5,203 bases of DNA, taken from contig JAZRVE010000069.1 in assembly GCA_045598975.1 (NCBI GenBank), positions 1 to 5,203 of the forward strand, given 5' to 3'. The stretch comes from UMGS882 sp045598975. GTDB taxonomy: Bacteria; Bacillota; Clostridia; Oscillospirales; CAG-382. The notes below the pieces were generated by a model. The model was not told the origin of the DNA and did no database searches. It was given only the letters and a program-made list of their open reading frames with translations. Shown piece after piece: positions 1 through 5,057 of the stretch. How positions within the stretch are numbered: position 1 is the stretch's first letter; every line of letters begins with the position of its first letter. The translations under genes and the position numbers were made by a program.

Positions 1-114
1 TTTTCGTGTTGACGAAAAAGTTGCAAAAAGGCAACTTGGGGGCTCGCCCCCAAGTCCCCCGACGCCGCAAATGCCGACTGCGCGCGGAGCGCTCCGTCGG
101 GAGATTTGCGACGG
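1..114 (+). repeat. Dispersed repeat, module A, copy 1 (cut by window edge)
   Basis: This block matches 4587-4700 at 113 of 114 positions in the same orientation; the only difference is G80 versus A4666. It is built from hairpins. GTTGC (20-24) pairs with GCAAC (31-35). ACTTGGGGGC (34-43) pairs with GCCCCCAAGT (46-55). A nested structure follows: CGCAAAT (66-72) with ATTTGCG (104-110), CCGAC (74-78) with GTCGG (96-100), and the self-complementary GGAGCGCTCC (86-95) at its tip. The first six bases are the remnant of another hairpin that is complete in copy 2, so the element extends left of the window. A GTG-initiated frame through it is repeated in copy 2 and I take it as spurious. The function is unknown; a structured extragenic repeat or the end of a non-autonomous mobile element both fit. 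Confidence 0.85.
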
Positions 115-119
115 ATCAA

Positions 120-264
120 GCCGTTATCACGGCGGCTCCGACACGGATTTGTACATACTCCAAACCGTGCGGCACGGATGTTTACCATAGCACAAACGGC
201 GGCGTAGTTCCGGATATTCACGATTTGCGAAAAGGGAGGATATTGGTTAAATACGTCCCTATCC
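120..264 (+). repeat. Repeat arm (module B/C), left copy; inverted partner at 5058-5203
   Basis: The reverse complement of 5058-5203 aligns along the whole stretch with one single-base indel and about three quarters identity by eye. Exact blocks include 23 nt (186-208 against 5114-5136) and 17 nt (164-180 against 5142-5158). The second block contains the palindrome CCGTGC-G-GCACGG, and the right arm keeps it with the central base changed (CCGTGC-C-GCACGG). The distal part, from about 208 on, also recurs in direct orientation at 4796-4871. No convincing gene is present. The arms bracket the spoIIR-addB operon in opposite orientation, so they are possible substrates for inversion or fold-back. 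Confidence 0.8.
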
Positions 265-282
265 TGCTTTGTGCCTCTTTCC

Positions 283-314
283 GTCGCGCCCGCCGTCGTT
301 TTGGTGGGCGCGAC
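283..314 (+). other. 12-bp hairpin in the variable slot of repeat copy 1
   Basis: GTCGCGCCCGCC (283-294) pairs with GGTGGGCGCGAC (303-314) around an 8-nt loop, with one G-T wobble (292 with 305). The hairpin ends exactly where the conserved module starting CCCTGA begins. In copy 2 a hairpin of different sequence (4930-4960) ends at exactly the same junction. Nothing suggests a terminator, because no T-run follows. Confidence 0.75.
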
Positions 315-388
315 CCCTGATCGCGGGATTCTGTGACTATGATTTCCGCTCGCTCACGCTCGCGGTTTGGGTGCAGCGGCACGCTGCT
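315..388 (+). repeat. Module D, copy 1
   Basis: This matches 4961-5057 at most positions, apart from a 23-nt insertion in copy 2 at the position after 365. It ends with the small perfect hairpin GCAGCG-GCA-CGCTGC (373-387), conserved in both copies. The stretch CCGCTCGCTCACGCTCGCGG (346-365) has complementary ends and a repeated CGCTCGC. The similarity to copy 2 stops after position 388. No coding capacity is apparent. Confidence 0.8.
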
Positions 389-407
389 CCCCGGCAATCT
401 TTTTTGC

Positions 408-439
408 CCTCCTTTTTTCTCTTGCGAGAAAAAAGGAGG
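408..439 (+). terminator. Perfect 14-bp hairpin followed by a T-rich tract
   Basis: CCTCCTTTTTTCTC (408-421) is the exact reverse complement of GAGAAAAAAGGAGG (426-439), with the 4-nt loop TTGC. A pyrimidine tract rich in T runs from 440 to 456, so on the + strand this could stop transcription entering from the left before the spoIIR promoter. The stem is A/T-rich in the middle and the T-run is interrupted by C, so it is not a textbook intrinsic terminator. A competing small hairpin, GGCAA (393-397) with TTGCC (404-408), shares its first base. Confidence 0.45.
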
Positions 440-472
440 TTCTTTTCTTTCTTTTTCGAGAAAAAAGGAGGT
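425..472 (+). repeat. Pair of 16-nt direct repeats, 32 nt apart
   Basis: CGAGAAAAAAGGAGGT occurs at 425-440 and again at 457-472. Each unit ends in AAGGAGGT, a perfect complement of the 16S rRNA 3' end, but no start codon lies at a usable distance after either. The first unit forms the 3' arm of the 408-439 hairpin. The second could replace it in an alternative fold, and it ends just before the -35 box of the spoIIR promoter. Confidence 0.8.
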
Positions 473-473
473 C

Positions 474-502
474 TTGCACAATCCGTCGGATTGTGGTACA
501 AT
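474..502 (+). promoter_or_regulatory. SigmaA-type promoter for spoIIR-addB
   Basis: TTGCAC (-35, 474-479) and TACAAT (-10, 497-502) are separated by the ideal 17 nt, and a TG at 494-495 gives an extended -10. Transcription would start near 509, leaving a leader of about 80 nt before spoIIR. The known SigmaF-type promoter of spoIIR in Bacillus has different boxes, and I find no clear equivalent here. The assignment rests on consensus match and position only. Confidence 0.75.
477..495. promoter_or_regulatory. Perfect 9-1-9 palindrome in the promoter spacer (candidate operator)
   Basis: CACAATCCG-T-CGGATTGTG is a perfect 19-bp inverted repeat. It starts inside the -35 box and ends 1 nt before the -10 box. 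Size, symmetry and placement fit the binding site of a dimeric repressor that would block RNA polymerase. It lies upstream of the predicted transcription start, so an RNA hairpin role in this transcript is unlikely. No regulator gene is present in the window, and I do not recognise the half-site as that of a named family. Confidence 0.55.
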
Positions 503-550
503 AAAGCGATAGCAGAAATAAGTTGCATAATCCGGAATTTTCCGTCAATA

Positions 551-581
551 CTCCGGTCAGAAATACCATCTGATAAAGGAG
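551..581 (+). promoter_or_regulatory. spoIIR ribosome binding site, possibly within a weak hairpin
   Basis: AAAGGAG (575-581) lies 8 nt before the ATG at 590 and decides the start of spoIIR. It may be partly paired in the mRNA: CTCC (551-554) can pair with GGAG (578-581), stacked near TCAGA (557-561) with TCTGA (569-573) around a 7-nt loop. The binding site itself is clear; the sequestering fold is short and has an internal loop, so it is only suggestive. Confidence 0.6.
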
Positions 582-589
582 AAAAAATA

Positions 590-1231
590 ATGAAACGGAA
601 AATGATCACCATATGCCTTGCCGTAAGCGCCGCCGCCGCGTTCGTGCTGTTTGCCGTGCTCGCGGAGGTGTTCCCGCTGCAAAACGAAAAAACGGCGGAC
701 GTCTTCCGCGATACGGTGCGTTTGCGCGTCATTGCCAATTCCGACAGCGAAGCGGATCAGCAGTTGAAATATGAGGTGCGCAACGACGTGCTCGCTCTGG
801 CAAAGGAAGTCTTCGCCGGCTGTAAGAGCCGTGAGGAGGCGGAGAACGCCGTTGAAGAGCATCGGGACGAATGGCGGAAAGCCGCGGAAGAATCGGTGAA
901 AATGCATGGCGCCGATTACCCGGTCACGGTGACATTCGGAAAAGAAACCTGCCCGGTCAGACGGTATTCGGCATTCACCTTCCCGGCGGGAGAGTATCTG
1001 ACGCTGCGCTTTTGCATCGGAGAAGCGCAGGGAAAAAACTGGTGGTGCGTGCTGTACCCGCCGCTGTGTGTCAATACGGCGGTAAACGAGGTGTACGCCG
1101 ATTGCGAGACCTTTTTGGCGTACGGATTCGATAAGAAGCAGGTCGAGGAACTGATGGCGGACGGGCATGCGGATAAACCGCAGGTGCGTTCGGCTCTCGC
1201 CGACTGGGTGAGAGGTCTGTTTTCGGCGTAA
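590..1231 (+). CDS. spoIIR: Stage II sporulation protein R (SpoIIR)
   Basis: In the known pathway SpoIIR is made in the forespore under SigmaF, exported to the space between the two membranes, and activates the mother-cell protease SpoIIGA, which processes pro-SigmaE. The 213-residue product is close to the Bacillus protein in length. A short basic N-terminus (MKRK) is followed by a hydrophobic segment at about residues 5-26, an uncleaved anchor or signal peptide. Family signatures are RLRVIANSDSEADQQLK (44-60) and the block at 131-160, which contains FPAGEY, the IGE-GKNWWCVL stretch and PPLC. The ATG at 590 was chosen because AAAGGAG precedes it by 8 nt and the hydrophobic segment follows at once; the frame stays open upstream to 269 but only through repeat DNA. 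Six cysteines (78, 121, 142, 153, 160, 172) lie in the exported part. addB follows after 23 nt, so co-transcription is likely. The promoter looks SigmaA-like rather than SigmaF-like. Confidence 0.94.
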   Translation: MKRKMITICLAVSAAAAFVLFAVLAEVFPLQNEKTADVFRDTVRLRVIANSDSEADQQLKYEVRNDVLALAKEVFAGCKSREEAENAVEEHRDEWRKAAEESVKMHGADYPVTVTFGKETCPVRRYSAFTFPAGEYLTLRFCIGEAQGKNWWCVLYPPLCVNTAVNEVYADCETFLAYGFDKKQVEELMADGHADKPQVRSALADWVRGLFSA

Positions 1232-1240
1232 GAAAAAAAC

Positions 1241-1245
1241 GGAGG
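1241..1245 (+). promoter_or_regulatory. addB ribosome binding site
   Basis: GGAGG lies 9 nt before the ATG at 1255 and 9 nt after the spoIIR stop codon. No promoter or terminator fits in the 23-nt gap. addB is therefore probably translated from the spoIIR transcript with its own ribosome entry. Confidence 0.85.
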
Positions 1246-1254
1246 AAAAAAGAT

Positions 1255-4200
1255 ATGCTGCATCGTGTGTTCGGACTCCACGGAACGGGGAAAAGCGAGT
1301 ATCTGTACGGAAAGCTGGAAGAGATCATCCGTGCGGGCAAACGCGCGTTTCTCATCGTGCCGGAACAGCAGACCGTCTCGACCGAGCGGCTTCTCATAGA
1401 CCGTTTCGGCAATCCCGCCAACGCCTACGTGGAGGTCATCAACTTCAAGCGCCTCTGCAACAGGGTGTTCCGGGAATGCGGCGGGCTTGTCGGTGAGACG
1501 CCGGAAAAGGCGGCGCGGCTGCTCGTCATGGCGCAGGTGTGCGGGCAGATGGGCGACGAGCTGAAAATATACCGCACGATGGCGCACCAGCCGGATTTTG
1601 CACTCGGGCTGTTTGAGACGGTGACCGAAATGCACAGAGAAAGAATAACCGGCGACGAGCTGGATGCCGTTCTTGCGAAGGTGCAACAGGCGGGCGGCGG
1701 GACGCTGTGCGCAAAGCTTCACGACGTGGCACTCCTCTACCGCGGCTATGAGGCGTATCTGACGCAGAATCTGCCGTATACCGGAGACAGGCTTGATAAA
1801 CTGTACGAAACGCTCGGCACCTTTGACTTTTTCCGGGAGTATACCGTTTTCATCGACTCCTTCTACGGCTTCACGGCGCAGGAGCTTGCCGTCATCTCCC
1901 GCATGATGACGGGGGCGAAGGACGTCTACGTGACGTTTGCGTGCGTCGGCGATAAGGATAAGGACGCTACCTTTTCCCGGTGTGTCAGCGCGGCACGGAG
2001 CCTCAAACAGCAGGCAGTGCGGGCGGACGTTGCCATTCGGGACGTTTCTTTGACGGAAAACCGCAAGCACGCCTCGTCTCCCGCCTTGAAGGAGGTCGCG
2101 GAGCACTTTTCGTTCGGCGCGCTGGCGAAAGTCGGGGGCGGGACGGATTTTTCAAAAGAGAACGGCGTGGAGATCATCGCCTGCCGGGATATTTACCGGG
2201 AGGCGCTTGCCTGCGTCGGCATCGTCTCCGATCTGCTTTCGCAGGGCGCACGTCCGCGGCAGATCGCCGTCTGCGCCAAGAATACCGGCGCGTACCGCGG
2301 GATCCTCGATCGGGAATTCGAGCGGGCGGGCATCCCGTTTTCGACCGATGTGGGACGCGATCTGGCGGCAAGTCCGTTGGCGTCGCTTGTGCTCGCGGCG
2401 TTTGACGTGTGCGAATCGGGTTGGCGTGCGGGCGATATCGTTTCGTTCCTCAAAACGGGACTTTCGGGACTGACGGACGAGCAGGCGGACGGTCTGGAAC
2501 TGTATATACATACCTGGAACCTTCATACGCGGGAGCGTTACGGGAAGGAATGGCAGATGAATCCCGACGGTATCACCGAATCCGAGCCGGACGCGGAAAA
2601 GCTTGCGGCGGTCAACGCCTCCCGCGAGCACGTTTTTGCCGTGCTGGACGGCTTGGAATCGGCGCTTGCCGAGGCGAAGACCGTAAAGGAAACGGCGAAC
2701 GCCGTCTATACCCTCGTCGAGGATGCCACACGCCGCACAGAGGCGGACGACGATCTGAAAGAGCAGAAAGACCTTCTGTTCCGGACGCTTGACTGCATGG
2801 TGAGCACCCTCGGCAAAGAGGAAATGACGAGCGAGCGGTTTTTTGCCCTGTTCCGGCTTATCCTAAAAGAGGAATCGGTGGGAAAGATTCCGGAATGGAT
2901 CGATCAGGTGCGCTTTTCGGACGTCAGCCTCATGCGGAGCGACGGTATCCGGTACGTCATCCTGCTCGGCGTCAACGACGGAGAGTTCCCGTCGGGCAAA
3001 AAGAAGGACGGGCTGTTTGCCGATTCGGAAAAACGGATGCTGACGGCTCTCGGTATCGGCTTTGAAAAGCCGGACGAGGACAGCGCCTACGATGACGTGT
3101 TTCTGGCGTATACGGCACTGTGCTCGGCGTCGGACAGGGCGTACGTGCTGTATCAGAAGCAGACGCCGAAGGGGGAGGAAGCCTATTCTTCGGTCATCGT
3201 GCGTATCCTGCACTCCTTACTCGGCATACGGGAAGAAAATTTCGACGAGCAGGACGTGAAAGCGTATACCGTCAGCGCGGATGCGTTGTTTGAAAAATAT
3301 CTGACGATGGAAGAGGGCACGGAAAAGGCGTCGGTCAAGGCGTTCCTTTCGGAAATGCCGTCCTATGCCGCGCGCATACGCGCAGCCGAGCGACCGGACG
3401 GAACGAATGAGAATCTCCGTGCGGAAACGCTGGCAAAGCTGTACGGCAGCAGGATTTCGGGCAGTTATACGAGGCTCGAAAAATTCTGCGAATGTCCGTT
3501 TTCCTGCTTCTGCCGCTACACACTGAACTTGAAGCCGGAGTCCAAGGCGGAGCTCGGCGCGGTGGAGAAGGGCAACATCGTCCATAAGGTGTTGGAGACG
3601 TTGCTGCCGGTGTTTGCGGGACGGCACGAAAAGGGCGAAAAAACCGCTCCCGAACAGCGCCGCAAAGAGGTGTCGGAGGAAATGACGCGCATTCTGGCGG
3701 CGACTTTCCCGGATGAGGCGGCGCAGGACGGTATGAGCCGACGTCTGCGGTACTGGCTCGACAAACTGACGGAGACGCTGTGCACCATCTGCGACGCACT
3801 GGAAGAGGAGCTCTCGGTCAGCCGCTTCGTCCCGGCGGATCTTGAACTGCCGCTTGCGGCGGACAGTCACGCGAAGCCCGTTTCCGTCACGCTCGGAAAC
3901 GGCAAAACGCTGGTCATCGGCGGCAAGATCGACCGTGTGGACCTGTACCGGAGCGAGCACGACGGACAGACCTATCTGCGCGTGGTGGATTACAAAACCA
4001 ATCGGAAGGAGTTCAGACTCGACGATATCCACGAAGGGCTGAACCTGCAAATGCTGTTGTATCTGTACGCGCTGACGTCCCGCATTTCGGAAAAATACGG
4101 AGAGGTCAAGCCTGCGGGCGTGCTGTACCGCATCGTGAAGCGGGAGAAGGAAGACAAAAATATGCAGGATGCGTACGTCGGGAGCGGGGAAGCGTCTCTG

Positions 4201-4521
4201 CCGAAGTGTGAGACGAACGGACTTGTTCTGCGGGACGAAGATGTGGTGATCGCGATGGATACCACGGAGAGCGGGCGCTTCACGCCGAAAAGCATTGTCA
4301 AAAACGGGAAAATTTCGGAGCAAAGCGCGTCGTTGATGGATTTGTCGTCCTTGCAGGCGCTCATGCAGGAGGCGGTCGATACGGCGGCGGCGCTTGCCGA
4401 GCGCATGACGGACGGGGAAAAGAGTGCCGTGCCGCTGATAAATGGGAGGCATAATGCCTGCGACCGATGCGATATCTACTCGATTTGTCATTTTGCTCAA
4501 ACCACCAACCGAACACGGTAA
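1255..4521 (+). CDS. addB: AddB, subunit of the AddAB (RexAB-type) helicase-nuclease
   Basis: AddB partners AddA to unwind and resect double-strand breaks, stop at Chi-like sites and prepare 3' ends for RecA. The 1088-residue product is slightly shorter than the Bacillus protein (about 1166). An N-terminal helicase-like domain has a Walker A motif, GLHGTGKS (7-14), LIVPEQ (33-38), and FIDSFYGFTAQE (199-210) at the Walker B-like position. RYVILLGVNDGEFP (566-579) is the usual signature in the second helicase-like half. The C-terminal PD-(D/E)XK nuclease has H777, D893 (GGKIDRVD), D912 and K914 (VVDYKT), and Q932/Y936 (QMLLY). The four cysteines of the AddB iron-sulphur staple are present: C747 (CPF), then C1069, C1072 and C1078 with the family spacing C-x2-C-x5-C. 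The gene appears intact. The substitution CPFSCF for the common CPFSHF adds a cysteine. addA does not begin in the remaining 680 nt, although the two genes are usually adjacent. Confidence 0.96.
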   Translation: MLHRVFGLHGTGKSEYLYGKLEEIIRAGKRAFLIVPEQQTVSTERLLIDRFGNPANAYVEVINFKRLCNRVFRECGGLVGETPEKAARLLVMAQVCGQMGDELKIYRTMAHQPDFALGLFETVTEMHRERITGDELDAVLAKVQQAGGGTLCAKLHDVALLYRGYEAYLTQNLPYTGDRLDKLYETLGTFDFFREYTVFIDSFYGFTAQELAVISRMMTGAKDVYVTFACVGDKDKDATFSRCVSAARSLKQQAVRADVAIRDVSLTENRKHASSPALKEVAEHFSFGALAKVGGGTDFSKENGVEIIACRDIYREALACVGIVSDLLSQGARPRQIAVCAKNTGAYRGILDREFERAGIPFSTDVGRDLAASPLASLVLAAFDVCESGWRAGDIVSFLKTGLSGLTDEQADGLELYIHTWNLHTRERYGKEWQMNPDGITESEPDAEKLAAVNASREHVFAVLDGLESALAEAKTVKETANAVYTLVEDATRRTEADDDLKEQKDLLFRTLDCMVSTLGKEEMTSERFFALFRLILKEESVGKIPEWIDQVRFSDVSLMRSDGIRYVILLGVNDGEFPSGKKKDGLFADSEKRMLTALGIGFEKPDEDSAYDDVFLAYTALCSASDRAYVLYQKQTPKGEEAYSSVIVRILHSLLGIREENFDEQDVKAYTVSADALFEKYLTMEEGTEKASVKAFLSEMPSYAARIRAAERPDGTNENLRAETLAKLYGSRISGSYTRLEKFCECPFSCFCRYTLNLKPESKAELGAVEKGNIVHKVLETLLPVFAGRHEKGEKTAPEQRRKEVSEEMTRILAATFPDEAAQDGMSRRLRYWLDKLTETLCTICDALEEELSVSRFVPADLELPLAADSHAKPVSVTLGNGKTLVIGGKIDRVDLYRSEHDGQTYLRVVDYKTNRKEFRLDDIHEGLNLQMLLYLYALTSRISEKYGEVKPAGVLYRIVKREKEDKNMQDAYVGSGEASLPKCETNGLVLRDEDVVIAMDTTESGRFTPKSIVKNGKISEQSASLMDLSSLQALMQEAVDTAAALAERMTDGEKSAVPLINGRHNACDRCDIYSICHFAQTTNRTR

Positions 4522-4581
4522 AACTTTTGGAAGCGTGCCGCTTCACCCATTTCGCGCCGCGGTGCGGCGCAGGGAACGATT

Positions 4582-4609
4582 CAACTTTTTCGTGTTGACG
4601 AAAAAGTTG
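4582..4609 (+). other. Perfect 11-bp hairpin at the left end of repeat copy 2
   Basis: CAACTTTTTCG (4582-4592) pairs exactly with CGAAAAAGTTG (4599-4609) around TGTTGA. It begins 60 nt after the addB stop. No T-run follows on the + strand, so it is not a standard terminator, but it could protect the 3' end of the mRNA. The next bases, GCAAC (4617-4621), can compete for the GTTG of the 3' arm. Copy 1 keeps only the inner part because the window starts there. Confidence 0.7.
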
Positions 4610-4700
4610 CAAAAAGGCAACTTGGGGGCTCGCCCCCAAGTCCCCCGACGCCGCAAATGCCGACTACGCGCGGAGCGCTCCGTCGGGAGATTTGCGACGG
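4587..4700 (+). repeat. Dispersed repeat, module A, copy 2
   Basis: This differs from 1-114 at a single base (A4666 for G80) and has all the same stems, including ACTTGGGGGC (4620-4629) with GCCCCCAAGT (4632-4641). Read on the minus strand, that stem is followed by TGCCTTTTTG, so it might end transcription coming from the right. After 4700 the copies diverge: copy 1 continues into arm B while copy 2 continues into about 95 nt of different sequence that includes a terminator. The near identity here, against about 75-80% elsewhere in the repeats, means either strong constraint or recent homogenisation. Confidence 0.88.
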
Positions 4701-4743
4701 TGCGAACGATTGTCGCAGTGTCACCGCCCAGAGCACCTTCAAA

Positions 4744-4774
4744 ACCCGAGCCGCAGGGGCTCGGGTATGTTTTT
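4744..4774 (+). terminator. Rho-independent terminator downstream of addB
   Basis: ACCCGAGCC (4744-4752) pairs perfectly with GGCTCGGGT (4758-4766) around GCAGG. ATG and then five T (4770-4774) follow. The GC-rich stem with a nearby T-run is a good intrinsic terminator for the spoIIR-addB transcript, about 220 nt beyond the addB stop. It is absent from the corresponding place in repeat copy 1. Confidence 0.75.
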
Positions 4775-4795
4775 ATTGTGCTAATGGCAGGGCTA

Positions 4796-4871
4796 CTTCC
4801 GGAAATTCATGATTTGCGGAAAGGGACGATTTGGTGAGATATTGTCCTATCCCGCTTTGTGCCTCTGTCCG
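4796..4871 (+). repeat. Module C, copy 2 (direct copy of 208-283)
   Basis: This aligns with 208-283 in the same orientation at about 80% identity by eye with one indel. It shares TTCCGGA, GATTTGCG, AAAGGGA, CCTATCC and GCTTTGTGCCTCT. Its first part is also complementary in reverse to 5058-5113, so 4797-5113 can fold back as one long imperfect inverted repeat. The upstream part of the arm, present in copy 1 at 120-207, is missing here. Confidence 0.75.
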
Positions 4872-4893
4872 ACGCGCGGGAAGTTTCTGTCAA

Positions 4894-4929
4894 GCAAAAA
4901 AATATGCGGCTCGCGCTCATGTTTTTTGC
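4894..4929 (+). other. Bulged hairpin specific to repeat copy 2
   Basis: GCAAAAAA (4894-4901) pairs with TTTTTTGC (4922-4929). After a bulged A4902 and a T-G wobble (4903 with 4921), ATG (4904-4906) pairs with CAT (4918-4920). The segment 4872-4929 has no counterpart in copy 1 and so is an insertion or replacement. The 3' arm is T-rich, but this is part of the stem rather than a terminator tail. Confidence 0.6.
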
Positions 4930-4960
4930 GCAATGCCGCCATAGTCAACGGCGGCATTGC
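4930..4960 (+). other. Perfect 11-bp hairpin in the variable slot of repeat copy 2
   Basis: GCAATGCCGCC (4930-4940) pairs exactly with GGCGGCATTGC (4950-4960) around a 9-nt loop. It directly adjoins the preceding hairpin. It ends at the same junction, just before CCCTGA, as the unrelated-sequence hairpin 283-314 of copy 1. Confidence 0.8.
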
Positions 4961-5057
4961 CCCTGACCGCGGGACTCTGCGGCTATTGTTTCCGCTTGCT
5001 CTCGCTCGCGGATCGCCCCGCGCATGCGGCGCGGTTTGGGTGCAGCGGCACGCTGCT
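4961..5057 (+). repeat. Module D, copy 2, with a 23-nt hairpin insertion
   Basis: This is a direct copy of 315-388, sharing CCCTGA, CGCGGGA, TTTCCGCT, CGCTCGCGG and the terminal hairpin GCAGCG-GCA-CGCTGC (5042-5056). Relative to copy 1 it gains 23 nt (about 5012-5034) containing CCGCGC (5018-5023) paired with GCGCGG (5029-5034) around ATGCG. The insertion lies between two GCGG repeats, so it may have arisen by slippage or as an added stem. Confidence 0.8.

Noticed and set aside
6..320. 104-residue frame starting with GTG in repeat copy 1
   Set aside because: It lies wholly in hairpin repeats, has an unbalanced Arg/Pro/Lys-rich composition and no ribosome binding site. The corresponding frame in copy 2 diverges as soon as module A ends.
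1..388. CRISPR array or insertion sequence
   Set aside because: There are no regularly spaced short repeats with unique spacers and no transposase-like frame; repeats are modular, long and only two-copy in the window.
525..564. SigmaF-type promoter (GCATA near 525, GG-rich box near 555)
   Set aside because: The spacing is about 25 nt instead of about 15-16 and the downstream box matches poorly, so it is not supported by sequence alone.
269..589. N-terminal extension of spoIIR back to 269
   Set aside because: The extension would be translated through repeats, the strong hairpin and the promoter. The ATG at 590 has a good ribosome binding site and gives the expected hydrophobic N-terminus.
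3217..4500. 427-residue frame on the minus strand, and another at 916-2106
   Set aside because: Both are antisense to the clear AddB (and SpoIIR) coding sequence and arise from its GC-rich codon use; the translations show no recognisable domain.
4442..4837. 131-residue frame sharing a segment with the one at 6-320
   Set aside because: It begins inside addB, and the shared part is only module A translated; it then reads through the terminator. The similarity is explained by the DNA repeat.
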